Assembly: GCA_031551255.1 (NCBI GenBank) | Contig: JAVBNW010000006.1 | Coordinates: 1-49,885 of the forward strand | Length of the DNA: 49,885 nt | Source: JAVBNW01 sp031551255 | GTDB taxonomy: Bacteria; Bacillota; Clostridia; Christensenellales; UBA1750 | Direction of reading: 5' to 3' | Shown: piece after piece, positions 1 to 7,741 of the stretch | Layout of the letters: each line of letters opens with the position of its first letter | Numbering within the stretch: the stretch's first letter is position 1 | Position numbers and translations under genes: made by a program | Notes under the pieces: model-generated | Told to the model about the DNA's origin: nothing | Databases searched by the model: none | Seen by the model: the letters and a program-made list of their open reading frames with translations, nothing else

Positions 1-1679
1 GTAAAATCGGCGGGGCGGCCTTGCAGGCATTCGAGCGCGGGCAGCAGAATGCGCGCGTCCCAGCCCGGAGAGGGCGCCTCGCCGATTTGATACAGCGCGG
101 CGGCGCATCCCCTGTAATCGCCTTGGTAAAATAGCGTAAGCGCGTAGGTATGGCTCACGCCGCTGCCCGGCTCCCAATCCTCTTGGGAGGCCAGCTCAAG
201 GGCGCTGTCGATGCGCCCGGTTTGCAAAAGGATGCGGACATATTCCGCCGCCGCCTCTTGGTACATGGATGTCGGCAGGGTTTCTCGCGACCGCATCATG
301 CTAAGCAGCAGCTTTTCAGCCTCATCCATACGCGCGCTCCAGCGCAACGCTCCAACATAAAACAGGGTTGCACGCCAATAGCGCTCGGCATCCCCCGCGC
401 GATAGTACATGTCGCGCGCGGAGGCGAGGATGGGCGCCGCTTCCGCCGGCTGCCCGCACCGCAAAAGACAGGCCCCCTTGGCGAGCTGAGCCCAGGGAGG
501 CAAAGACCCTTCCTTTTCGAGATAGGCAATCCATTCTTGAACCTGCTTGGAAGATCCGGTCGAGATCAGCCTAAGTCCCATGCTTTCCAAAGCTTGCTGC
601 ATCATGTCGCGCCGTCCGGCGCGCATCGCCAATTCCACCGCCCACTGAAATTTGCCGGCGCGCAGGCATACGCGGCTTGCCTCGGCAAGGGTTTCTATGC
701 GTATATCGGGAGAGAGTTGGCTAAAAAGGAAGGCGCGATACAGCGGCGTAAATGCGAAGCCGTCGCCCTGAGACGTTAAAAACGCTTCGTCGTGCCGAAG
801 GGCGGCCAGCAGCCCCTCGCTATCGGGCAGCGCGGTTAACTGGGCGCACAACTCGGCGGATTGTATAGGGAGCGCGGCGATACGGCTCGCATATTCTCTA
901 AGCGCTAAGGGCATAACGGTATATTCTTCGTTGTAGAGATATTGAGCAAGGCCGCTGTTGAGCAGCTGCGCCTCGATATCGCCTGCCGCTTTCGGCAATG
1001 TGGAAGCGCGGCTCACCCCCAGAGACCAACCGCCGGTGACGAAGCACAAGTTTTCCGCCTGCTCCTGACTATCCGGAAAACCGTTAAGGCCCGCAAGCGC
1101 CAATGCCTCTTGGGGATGGAAAGCCAGGATCGAGGGGGAGAGGCGACTTAAGCGCCCTTCCATGTCAAGGCGCATGAGCGGCGCAGGAACACCTCGGCGG
1201 CTCAACAGCAAAAGATTGACCATCTTGGGCATGTATTCTATCAACAGAGCCAAAGCGCGCAAGGTCGTCATATCGGTGATCTTATCAAGGTTATCCAAAA
1301 TAACGAGCAAGGGCTGGGACAATGTCTCAGCCCATTGCGCAAGAGCCCGCAAAAGATCTGTGCCGTAGATCGCCTCGTCCGCAAGAAAAGTGTTTTCCAA
1401 ATCCGACAGGTTAAGCGCCCAGCACAGGCTTAGCAACAGGCGTTGGGGAGAGTTGTCGGCCTCGTCGAGCCTGAGCCATACGACGGCATGTCCACACTGC
1501 AGGGCATATTGCCCGGCGAGCGTACTTTTACCGCTGCCTGCCGGGCCTTGCATATACAGGCACGGCGCGGCAAGAGCACGGCGGGATATTTCTTCTAAAG
1601 CTAAAATACGCCGCACGCTGTGCGGCGGTTGAGGATGAGCGCGGAATTTTCCCGACGGGATCGGATAGCGCGCCGTCAT
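1..1679 (-). CDS. MalT-like STAND ATPase / LuxR-family transcriptional regulator (3' end outside window)
   Basis: Open from an ATG at 1679 to the left edge (about 559 codons), so the C-terminus is missing. Translated by hand, it begins MTARYPIPSGKF, has a Walker A loop GPAGSGKST about 45 residues in, and a Walker B-like LLVILDNLDK followed by LLLLSRRGVP, the sensor-like strand typical of MalT/AcoK proteins. Later comes FTPLYRAFLF, resembling the 'F.yHpLfreFL' motif of MalT-type regulators, and then Ala/Leu-rich helical-repeat sequence. Family members are ATP-dependent transcription activators with a C-terminal LuxR helix-turn-helix, which would lie left of this window. It is divergent from the CIS locus across about 226 bp, so it is the obvious candidate regulator of the locus. 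The STAND ATPase part is well supported; the LuxR HTH is inferred from family architecture. Confidence 0.8.
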   Translation of the reverse strand, partial: MTARYPIPSGKFRAHPQPPHSVRRILALEEISRRALAAPCLYMQGPAGSGKSTLAGQYALQCGHAVVWLRLDEADNSPQRLLLSLCWALNLSDLENTFLADEAIYGTDLLRALAQWAETLSQPLLVILDNLDKITDMTTLRALALLIEYMPKMVNLLLLSRRGVPAPLMRLDMEGRLSRLSPSILAFHPQEALALAGLNGFPDSQEQAENLCFVTGGWSLGVSRASTLPKAAGDIEAQLLNSGLAQYLYNEEYTVMPLALREYASRIAALPIQSAELCAQLTALPDSEGLLAALRHDEAFLTSQGDGFAFTPLYRAFLFSQLSPDIRIETLAEASRVCLRAGKFQWAVELAMRAGRRDMMQQALESMGLRLISTGSSKQVQEWIAYLEKEGSLPPWAQLAKGACLLRCGQPAEAAPILASARDMYYRAGDAERYWRATLFYVGALRWSARMDEAEKLLLSMMRSRETLPTSMYQEAAAEYVRILLQTGRIDSALELASQEDWEPGSGVSHTYALTLFYQGDYRGCAAALYQIGEAPSPGWDARILLPALECLQGRPADF

Positions 1680-1905
1680 GATATCCACCCTTACCTACCC
1701 AATATCTGCAATTCTTGTCAATTATCGCCGTATTTCCCTATTTTTCTATGCTTATGTACATTATACGCGCCGCATGCGGCGGAATCCAGCATAAATCCCC
1801 ATTGAATTCTATAAAAACGATGGGATAACCATGGATGTTTAGCGAATTGTTCAGAAACTTGCGCTACAATTCCTTCGTAAACACTTCTTTCGCCGGAGGA
1901 GCAGC
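1680..1905. promoter_or_regulatory. Divergent intergenic region with a perfect palindrome and candidate promoters
   Basis: AT-rich gap between the divergent STAND regulator and the first CIS gene. It contains a perfect 14-bp palindrome, CGCCGCATGCGGCG (1768-1781). A minus-strand TATAAT (1765-1760) lies right next to it, so the palindrome would sit in the spacer of a regulator promoter. A second minus-strand hexamer TTGACA is at 1721-1716. Toward the CIS genes there is a TACAAT hexamer (1865-1870) but no convincing -35 partner. The ATG at 1906 has a good ribosome binding site (GGAGGA, 1897-1902 area). The palindrome is directly seen; its role as an operator is inferred. Confidence 0.45.
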
Positions 1906-3813
1906 ATGAAGGATCGGTTTGCGGATGCGGCCGCCCATGAGGCGGCGTTGCGCGGTTTGATGCGCTTGTATGAGGCCGGAGACAAAGCCGGCGTATCTTC
2001 GGCAACCGCCGATATTTTTGTGCGGGAAGAGAACTCTCTAACGACGGGCGTTACGCTGCCCTTTTGCTGGCTCGCGCGCATGTTTGGGCTTGACGAGCGC
2101 GAAAAGCACCTTCTGATGTGCGCATGGTTTGGCGACTTTTCGCTGGAGGAAGCAATCGCCCTGCGCGCGCCGGATGATACCGAAGAGGCGATTCTGCGTG
2201 CGGCGCACGCTGCGTTCGCGCGCAGAAGTACCTTGGGCATGCTGTTTGAAGAAGATTCGTTCATCGGCGCGCCTTTGCGTTTGCGAAGGCGTTTTTTGCG
2301 CTTTCTGCGCGATCCGGCCTCGGAGGGGGATTTTGAGGCCGGTCTTTGGTTTCCGCAAGCGCCGCGGCCCTTGACGTATGGCGGCGAGGATATCTCTCGT
2401 TTGCTGCGCGCGCTTCAAGAGCCGGTGCGCGCGGGATCGGGCGCGGTCGTATGGCTCAGCGGCGAGGCGGGCGCTGGCCGCTCGCTGCGCGCGCAGCATA
2501 TCGCACATGCGCTGGAATGCCCGCTTTTGTTCGTCAGCGCGATAGGGCTGCCCGCCCTGCCCGAGCTCATCGCCGAATGCGCGCTTCGCGGCGCGGTGCC
2601 TTGCCTGACAGAGGCCGACGAGTGGATGGAGCATGCGAGCGCAAAGCTTCAGAGCCTGGCCGAGCATTTTTCGCTCGTGGTCGTCATCACCAACGAGCGC
2701 GCGCATAGCGGCATGACCGGGGGGGCGCCAAGGTTTGCCCTTCACGTGGAATCTCCCGATGCGGCGCAAAGACGATTGCTATGGGAGGACCTAGGCGCGC
2801 AATATCCGCTTTGCGATGTGGATCTTGATATCATGTCCGGCAAGTTTGCGTTCGTGCCGGGTCAGATCGCCGGCGCGCTTGTCGAGGCGGCCTCATCCGC
2901 CTGCTATCTGGGCGAGGAGGGAATTACCGAAGCGGCCTTGCATGCCGCATGCCGTGCACAGGTGCGCCAACGCCTCAGCGGGCATGCGGCATGCGTCGAA
3001 ACGCGCGTGCGTTGGGACGATCTCATTCTACCTGCGGCGCAAAAAGGGCTTTTGCGCCTCGCCATCGATCAGGTGCGCGACTGGCAGACGGTATACGGCC
3101 GCTGGGGCCTGGAGAAAAAGTTTTCCTACGGCAAGGGCTTGTCGATGCTGCTGAGCGGCCCGCCGGGCACCGGCAAAACCATGGCCGCGCAGGCCGTGGC
3201 GTCGGAGCTGATGCTCGATCTATATAAGGTAGATCTCTCCAGCGTCGTCAGCAAATACGTAGGGGAAACCGAGCGCAACCTCCGCCAGGTGTTTTCCGAA
3301 GTGGAGCGCAGCCAGGGCATCTTGTTTTTTGACGAGGCGGACGCGCTGTTCGGCAAGCGTACCGAGGTAAAGGATGCGCAGGATCGCTACGCAAACATCG
3401 AAGCCTCGTTCTTGCTGCAGCGCATCGAGGAATACCGGGGCATCGTGATCCTTGCGACAAACATATTTCAAAATTTTGACGAGGCGTTCCGTCGGCGCAT
3501 CCGCTTTGTGGTCGACTTTCCGTTTCCGGAAGCCACCCAGCGCGAGGCGATCTGGCGCGCGACGCTTCCGGGCGATACGCCCCTTGCGGACGATATCGAC
3601 TTCCGCTTCCTGTCAAGATTCGAGCTGACGGGCTCATCCATTCGCAACATCTGCGTCAACGCCGCTTTCTTGGCCGCCCGCGCGAAGAGTCCGGTGGGAA
3701 TGCGCCAGATGCTCGGCGCGCTGCGCATGGAGATGAACAAGGCGGGCAAGGCGTTTGTGCGCGAGGAATTGGGCGCATACGATATTTTGCTGCCCGATCA
3801 GGAGGATTTATGA
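1906..3813 (+). CDS. CIS AAA+ ATPase (Afp15/Pvc15-like), intact C-terminal Walker A
   Basis: A 635-residue ATPase of the kind encoded in nearly all Afp/PVC-type CIS loci, where it is needed for particle assembly or sheath handling; its exact job is not settled. The C-terminal AAA+ domain has Walker A GPPGTGKT (418-425), Walker B ILFFDEAD (472-479), a sensor-1 ILATN, and arginine-rich FRRRIRF before VDFPFP. The N-terminal half looks like a second, degenerate AAA domain, with GEAGAGRS at 186-193, where the Walker lysine is Arg. It is the first gene of the plus-strand run, has a GGAGGA ribosome binding site, and its stop overlaps the next start (ATGA at 3810). A paralogue at 33770 shows the opposite pattern of Walker motif decay. 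Confidence 0.9.
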   Translation: MKDRFADAAAHEAALRGLMRLYEAGDKAGVSSATADIFVREENSLTTGVTLPFCWLARMFGLDEREKHLLMCAWFGDFSLEEAIALRAPDDTEEAILRAAHAAFARRSTLGMLFEEDSFIGAPLRLRRRFLRFLRDPASEGDFEAGLWFPQAPRPLTYGGEDISRLLRALQEPVRAGSGAVVWLSGEAGAGRSLRAQHIAHALECPLLFVSAIGLPALPELIAECALRGAVPCLTEADEWMEHASAKLQSLAEHFSLVVVITNERAHSGMTGGAPRFALHVESPDAAQRRLLWEDLGAQYPLCDVDLDIMSGKFAFVPGQIAGALVEAASSACYLGEEGITEAALHAACRAQVRQRLSGHAACVETRVRWDDLILPAAQKGLLRLAIDQVRDWQTVYGRWGLEKKFSYGKGLSMLLSGPPGTGKTMAAQAVASELMLDLYKVDLSSVVSKYVGETERNLRQVFSEVERSQGILFFDEADALFGKRTEVKDAQDRYANIEASFLLQRIEEYRGIVILATNIFQNFDEAFRRRIRFVVDFPFPEATQREAIWRATLPGDTPLADDIDFRFLSRFELTGSSIRNICVNAAFLAARAKSPVGMRQMLGALRMEMNKAGKAFVREELGAYDILLPDQEDL

Positions 3814-4700
3814 AAGAACAGCTGCGCAAAAGGGAATATGGCGGGGCGTTGCAGGCGAAATCCGGCTATGGCAAGGACGGAACGCCCGCTATGAGCGGCA
3901 CGCGGGATATAAGCGGAGGGGTGCTCAAGGCCCAGGCCGACATCCGGCTGGAGAACAGGTTTTTCGAGGGCAACACTGTGGGGGGGCTTCGCGAAAAGCA
4001 AAGGGAAGGCGAGATGCGCAGATACCGTCCATCCTACCGAGAGAAGGAGAAAGGCGCGGCGCCCGGCGCGTTTGCGTCGATGGAGAACGCCTTTGGGGAA
4101 GTCGAGCTGGGTATGGATAAGCGAAAGGAAGAGCTAACCCTTGCGGTGGGAGCGAAGCGCCGGGCCGACAGGGAATCCGTGCCCGGCATAGCCGCAGCGC
4201 TGGATGCCAACCGCGCGCAGCCGGTTCAAAGCACGGTAGGCGAGCGCGGCAAGGCGCTTGCGGGCGCCGCCTCGCCTGCGCGCAGCGCAGTGGCGGTCAA
4301 GGCCTCCCCGGCCCGCGGCTACCGCGATGCGTTTTCGATCCTCGAAAAACTGAAAGAAGGCGAAAGCTTTCACGCGGTGGAGGAGATCTTGCCCTTTATA
4401 TCCACGAATGACGAGGTGTGGTCGCGGCAAGAGATCACAAGCGCCCTTGCGCAGCAAAAAGACCCGAATGCGCGGCAAGCGCTGTCGCTGCGCCTTGGCC
4501 ATGTGGAAAGGATACGCCGCCTGAAGGAGCAGCGCCGGCTGGAGTTCATCTTAGCGTTGCAGCGCGCGCTACAGCGCCAAATGCGCCGTTCCGGAAACGG
4601 CGGTGGGGATTGGCTGCTTCGCGCCATCCAGGAGCTTTTGCCCGGGGAAATCGATCAGGGAAAAGAGGCCGGGCGCCCTGAGGATGGTGAGTCTATATAA
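3810..4700 (+). CDS. Hypothetical CIS-locus protein, charged, helical C-terminus
   Basis: 296 residues; I do not recognise a family. The start ATG overlaps the stop of the ATPase (ATGA), with AGGAGG just upstream, so translation is coupled. The N-terminal 170 residues are Gly/Arg/Lys/Ala-rich and look disordered. The C-terminal 120 residues (from about DAFSILEKLKEG) look helical, with a basic stretch ERIRRLKEQRRLEF. There are no membrane segments, no signal peptide, no Cys pairs and no DUF4157-type HExxH motif. Its place between the ATPase and the sheath promoter suggests an ATPase partner, an assembly factor or a small cargo protein; none of these is shown by the sequence. Confidence 0.7.
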   Translation: MKEQLRKREYGGALQAKSGYGKDGTPAMSGTRDISGGVLKAQADIRLENRFFEGNTVGGLREKQREGEMRRYRPSYREKEKGAAPGAFASMENAFGEVELGMDKRKEELTLAVGAKRRADRESVPGIAAALDANRAQPVQSTVGERGKALAGAASPARSAVAVKASPARGYRDAFSILEKLKEGESFHAVEEILPFISTNDEVWSRQEITSALAQQKDPNARQALSLRLGHVERIRRLKEQRRLEFILALQRALQRQMRRSGNGGGDWLLRAIQELLPGEIDQGKEAGRPEDGESI

Positions 4701-4746
4701 ATTTTGCCGATATGGCAATGTGTTCAGCATTTTGTTGATTTTATGT

Positions 4747-4755
4747 TGCTATAGT
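4747..4755 (+). promoter_or_regulatory. Candidate extended -10 promoter for the sheath-tube operon
   Basis: The sequence TGCTATAGT (TG 4747-4748, TATAGT 4750-4755) matches an extended -10 element (TGnTATAAT, one mismatch). It sits in an AT-rich island between the 296-residue ORF (ending 4700) and the sheath gene. No good -35 hexamer lies 16-18 bp upstream, which is tolerated for extended -10 promoters. It would start a separate transcript with a long structured leader in front of the sheath. Confidence 0.45.
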
Positions 4756-5048
4756 TTGTAGGTAAAGAACAGCTTGCGCCGTTTTGAAGGAGGTGAAATG
4801 GATAAGGGCGGCGCCCCATCCGCCGGGCAACCGCTGAGGAGCCGGTTTTGCCGCAGGAGCGGACTTTTCCGCATGTCTTCTACCGCTTGATCATCCAAGT
4901 GCCGTCATCCCGTTTCTAGGCTGGAAGAGCTTCCTGTTGTGCAAGAACCGCTTTGAGCAGTGGAACCGAAGACTTTCGTTGTATCCCATTCCATAATTTG
5001 AAAGGAGGGATCCGGCCTCCCCGCTGGAACGCGGGGACCGGAACCGCA
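4756..5048 (+). promoter_or_regulatory. Structured 5' leader of the sheath mRNA, with a hairpin between the SD and the start codon
   Basis: About 290 bases between the candidate promoter and the sheath ATG. Consecutive potential hairpins are visible: GGCGG/CCGCC near 4807-4824, GGCAACCG/CGGttTTGCC near 4826-4852, and GCGGA/TCCGC near 4858-4871. The only strong Shine-Dalgarno for the sheath, AAAGGAGGG (5001-5009), is 39 nt from the ATG at 5049. A hairpin at 5012-5041 (CCGG outer and CCCCGC/GCGGGG inner stem) fills almost exactly that gap and would reduce the effective spacing to about 9 nt. I matched no known riboswitch class. Confidence 0.5.
4798..4890 (+). CDS. Possible 30-codon leader peptide upstream of the sheath
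   Basis: An ATG with a near-perfect Shine-Dalgarno sequence (AAGGAGGTGAA) opens a 30-codon frame ending TGA at 4888-4890. The peptide starts MDKGGAPSAGQPL and is Arg/Ser-rich; it matches nothing I know. It lies inside the leader between the candidate promoter at 4747 and the sheath start at 5049. The SD-to-ATG spacing is short (about 4 nt). It could be a translated leader that tunes sheath expression, or the SD-like sequence may simply be part of a structured leader RNA. Confidence 0.3.
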   Translation: MDKGGAPSAGQPLRSRFCRRSGLFRMSSTA

Positions 5049-6794
5049 ATGGCTGAATATCTTTCTCCGGGCGTATACGTAGAAGAATTTGAATCCGGCG
5101 GCCGCCCGATGGAGGGCGTCTCCACCAGCACGGCAGGCTTCATCGGCCTGTGCGAACGCGGCCCCATCGAAGGGGTTCCACAGCTTGTCACCAGCTTTGC
5201 GGACTTTAAGCGCAAGTACGGCAGCTACTTAAGCTCGGCGGAGTTTGGCGACTACCGCTTTTTGAGCTACGCGGTGGAGCACTTCTTCGTCAACGGCGGC
5301 GCGCGCGCGTTTGTGATGCGCGTAGCCCCCGGCAACGCGCGGCCTGCCAAGGGCGCGGCGCCCAGCGAGGCCGATTCGATTTTGCGCTTTGTCGCCCACG
5401 ACCCGGGCGTATGGGGCAACAACCTGCGCGCGATCATCACCCCCGCCTCCAAGGCGCGCACGCAGGTGCTCGAGGTTCTCGAGGAGCCGGACGGCATCAA
5501 GCGCTACCGCGTGAAAAACTCGGTGGGCTTCCTGGCAGGCGACGTAGTCTGCTTCTTCGACGGCAAGGCCCGCGTATATAACCGCGTCGTCAAATCGCAG
5601 GACAACATCGTCACGTTTGCTCAGCCCTTCGAGGGCGACGTGGTGGATAAAAATCTCGTGGCCTCCAAGACGCTATCCACCTGCGAGTTCAATATCGAAG
5701 TGAAGTTCGACGATCAGGTAGAGCTGTACGAGCAGTGCTCCTTCAACATCGAAGCGCCCTCGTTTGTCGAGAAAAAGTTGGATAAATCCGACCTCGTGTC
5801 GGTGAAATTCACCGCGCCCAAGGCTACCGAAATTTTGCCCCCGTTCCAGCAGCTGGCGGGCGACGACCTGAAGGCGGTCGCATCCGTGGCGTTCGCTTCC
5901 GGCTCCAACGGCTCGGTGGACAAGCTTTCCCCCGCCGATTTTATGGGCTCGGACAACGGCCCAGGCAAGCGCACCGGCATCCAGGCGTTCATCGACAACG
6001 ACGTGGTTTCCATCATCGGCGTGCCCGGCGTCACCGACCCCAACGTCCAGCTGACGCTGGTTGCGCACTGCGAAAACACCGCCTCCCGCTTCGCGGTGCT
6101 GGATATGCCCCAGGCTTCGCGCAAGGTGCAGGATCTTACCGCCATCCGCGATATCTTCGACAGCCAGTATGCGGCGCTTTATCATCCGTGGCTGGAAGTG
6201 TTCGATCCGCTCGATAAGAAAAACATCGTGATTCCGCCGTCCGGCTCGGTTATGGGCATCTACGCCCGTTCGGATAACACCAGAGGCGTGCACAAGGCCC
6301 CCGCCAACGAGCCCGTGCGCGCGTGCGTCGGCCTTGATTGCATGTACAACAAGGGCGAGCAGGATATTTTGAACCCCAAGGGCATCAACCTCATTCGCTC
6401 TTTCCCGGGGCAGGGCATCCGCGTTTGGGGCGCGCGCACGGTTTCCTCCAACAGCCTATGGCGCTACATCAACGTGCGCCGGCTGTTCATCTTCATTGAA
6501 GAAACCATCAAAGCCAACACGAACTGGGTGGTGTTCGAGCCCAACGACGAAATGCTCTGGGTCAGGGTTAAGCGCACGATCGAAGTGTTCCTGACGAACC
6601 TGTGGCGCGGCGGAGCTTTGGCCGGAGCCAGCGCGGGCGAGGCGTTCTTCGTGGACGTTGGGCGCAACACCATGACGCAGGACGATATCGACAACGGCCG
6701 CCTCATTTGCGTGATCGGCGTGGCGCCCGTCAAGCCCGCCGAGTTCGTGATCTTCCGCATCACGCAGAAGACCGGCGATTCCACCGCCGAGTAA
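5049..6794 (+). CDS. CIS contractile sheath protein (Afp2-4-like, phage tail sheath family)
   Basis: 581 residues from the ATG at 5049. The N-terminus MAEYLSPGVYVEEFESG is the classic tail sheath start, followed by TSTAGFIGLCERGPIEG. The C-terminal part has the sheath signatures VWGARTVSS, WRYINVRRLFIFIEETI, and DDIDNGRLICVIGVAPVKPAEFVIFRI. A longer in-frame reading from a TTG at 4953 exists, but the family N-terminus begins at 5049. Sheath subunits polymerise around the tube and contract to drive it out. This is the only sheath gene here; Afp and PVC loci carry three. Start selection depends on an unusually distant SD across a hairpin (see the leader). Confidence 0.95.
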   Translation: MAEYLSPGVYVEEFESGGRPMEGVSTSTAGFIGLCERGPIEGVPQLVTSFADFKRKYGSYLSSAEFGDYRFLSYAVEHFFVNGGARAFVMRVAPGNARPAKGAAPSEADSILRFVAHDPGVWGNNLRAIITPASKARTQVLEVLEEPDGIKRYRVKNSVGFLAGDVVCFFDGKARVYNRVVKSQDNIVTFAQPFEGDVVDKNLVASKTLSTCEFNIEVKFDDQVELYEQCSFNIEAPSFVEKKLDKSDLVSVKFTAPKATEILPPFQQLAGDDLKAVASVAFASGSNGSVDKLSPADFMGSDNGPGKRTGIQAFIDNDVVSIIGVPGVTDPNVQLTLVAHCENTASRFAVLDMPQASRKVQDLTAIRDIFDSQYAALYHPWLEVFDPLDKKNIVIPPSGSVMGIYARSDNTRGVHKAPANEPVRACVGLDCMYNKGEQDILNPKGINLIRSFPGQGIRVWGARTVSSNSLWRYINVRRLFIFIEETIKANTNWVVFEPNDEMLWVRVKRTIEVFLTNLWRGGALAGASAGEAFFVDVGRNTMTQDDIDNGRLICVIGVAPVKPAEFVIFRITQKTGDSTAE

Positions 6795-6823
6795 ATCCCT
6801 TGATGGGAAAGGAGCGTTAAGTT

Positions 6824-7258
6824 ATGTCAAACACCACGGTTACGTATCCGTTTACCAAATTTCGGTTCCGCTTCGAAGTGGACGGGCTGGAGGGCAGCTT
6901 TTCCGAGGTGAGCGGATTCGACGCTTCGATCGACGTCGTGGAATACCGCGAGGGCGATATGATCCCCACGCCGATCAAACTGCCAGGCCTGAAGCGCTAT
7001 GGCAACATCACCATGCGCTGGGGGCTTACTACCGATATGAAGTTTTACGAGTGGCTGCAAACCGGCGTAGAAGGCCCCGTGGAGCGCAAGACCGCCACGA
7101 TTACGGTGCTGGATGAATCCGGCGAGGGCGTCGCGTCCTGGCAGATCATCAACGCATGGCCGATGCGCTATACCGCGCCGGACTTTTCGGCGACGGCCAG
7201 CGAGGTGGCCATCGAGGCGCTGGAGCTCGCGCACGAAGGGCTCACCCGCGTAAGCTAG
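6824..7258 (+). CDS. CIS inner tube protein (Afp1-like, gp19/Hcp-like)
   Basis: 144 residues, the usual size of a tail tube subunit. It begins with the family pattern YPFTKFRFRFEVDGLEGSF and continues SEVSGFDASIDVVEYREG and KLPGLKRYGNITMRWGL, the conserved core of gp19-like/CIS tube proteins. It stacks as hexameric rings inside the sheath and forms the channel for cargo. It is 29 bp after the sheath, with a GGAAAGGAG ribosome binding site. A very strong hairpin (7266-7299) follows its stop codon. Confidence 0.93.
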   Translation: MSNTTVTYPFTKFRFRFEVDGLEGSFSEVSGFDASIDVVEYREGDMIPTPIKLPGLKRYGNITMRWGLTTDMKFYEWLQTGVEGPVERKTATITVLDESGEGVASWQIINAWPMRYTAPDFSATASEVAIEALELAHEGLTRVS

Positions 7259-7265
7259 TTTGCGG

Positions 7266-7299
7266 GCCGCGCCGCGGGAACCGGGTCCCGCGGCGCGGC
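7266..7299 (+). promoter_or_regulatory. Perfect 14-bp GC hairpin after the tube gene (mRNA 3' stabiliser or attenuator)
   Basis: Left arm GCCGCGCCGCGGGA (7266-7279), loop ACCGGG, right arm the exact reverse complement (7286-7299). No T-tract follows, so it is not a canonical Rho-independent terminator. It separates the high-copy sheath and tube genes from the low-copy baseplate genes, as expected for a processing or stability element that protects the sheath-tube mRNA. The function is inferred. Confidence 0.6.
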
Positions 7300-7364
7300 A
7301 TCGTTGAAAGAATCAAGGCGTGGGCGTTGATTTTTTCAAGGGTGGAAAAGGGAGGAACTTTGCC

Positions 7365-7736
7365 ATGACATTCCAGACCGAATACGCGTTTACGCTGCCC
7401 AGGGGTTATGTGGATATCAACGGAGATCTTCACCGGGAAGGCATTATGCGCCTGGCGACGGCGGGGGATGAAATTTTGCCCATGCGCGACCCGAGGGTGC
7501 AGCAAAACCCCAGCTATCTTTCCATCATCCTTTTATCGCGGGTGATCGTAAAGCTTGGCACGCTGGCGGCGGTGGATACGAAGATCGTCGAAAAGTTCTT
7601 CACCGTGGATCTTGCGTTTTTGCAGGATCTTTACCAGCGCATCAATCAGATGGACGTGCCGACGTACCCGGCGGTGTGCCCGCACTGCGGAGAGGCATTC
7701 CAGCTGCCGGTAAATTTTATGGAGGCGGTGGAATAA
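7365..7736 (+). CDS. CIS tail/baseplate assembly protein, upstream frame of a probable -1 frameshift pair
   Basis: 123 residues from the ATG at 7365, chosen because GGAGG lies 9 nt upstream and the family begins near FTLPRGYVD. Conserved stretches include GYVDINGDLHREGIMRLATA, DPRVQQNPSYLSIILLSRV and VDLAFLQDLYQRIN. From memory, relatives in actinobacterial CIS loci are annotated as T4-type baseplate hub assembly chaperones or tail assembly proteins. A CPHC pair (C105, C108) near the C-terminus suggests half of a zinc ribbon. Just before the stop the codons read GTA AAT TTT ATG, containing an in-frame slippery heptamer A-AAT-TTT. Slippage would fuse the first 118 codons to the DUF6760-like frame, giving about 183 residues. 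Confidence 0.8.
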   Translation: MTFQTEYAFTLPRGYVDINGDLHREGIMRLATAGDEILPMRDPRVQQNPSYLSIILLSRVIVKLGTLAAVDTKIVEKFFTVDLAFLQDLYQRINQMDVPTYPAVCPHCGEAFQLPVNFMEAVE

Positions 7737-7741
7737 CCGCC
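7712..7741 (+). promoter_or_regulatory. Candidate programmed -1 ribosomal frameshift signal
   Basis: Heptamer AAATTTT (7712-7718) lies in the zero frame as A AAT TTT, fitting X XXY YYZ. After a 5-nt spacer (ATGGA) comes a perfect 6-bp stem GGCGGT (7724-7729) / ACCGCC (7736-7741) with a 6-nt loop; the zero-frame TAA is at 7734-7736. The -1 frame is open through 7912 and encodes the DUF6760-like domain after a Tyr-Gly-Gly-Gly-Gly linker. The arrangement matches textbook -1 signals and recalls lambda G/GT tail assembly chaperones. It has not been tested. Confidence 0.6.

Noticed and set aside
150..779. 209-codon plus-strand frame at the left end
   Set aside because: Antisense to the continuous STAND regulator frame, which carries clear Walker motifs; shadow ORF.
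1847..1870. TTGTTC...TACAAT as a promoter for the first ATPase gene
   Set aside because: The spacer is only 12 bp, too short for a sigma-A promoter.
4953..5048. TTG start of the sheath at 4953
   Set aside because: Adds 32 residues unlike any sheath N-terminus and has no SD; MAEYLSPGVYVEEFE from 5049 is the family start.
5673..6293. 206-codon minus-strand frame inside the sheath gene
   Set aside because: Shadow of the sheath gene in a GC-rich genome; no RBS or recognisable domain.
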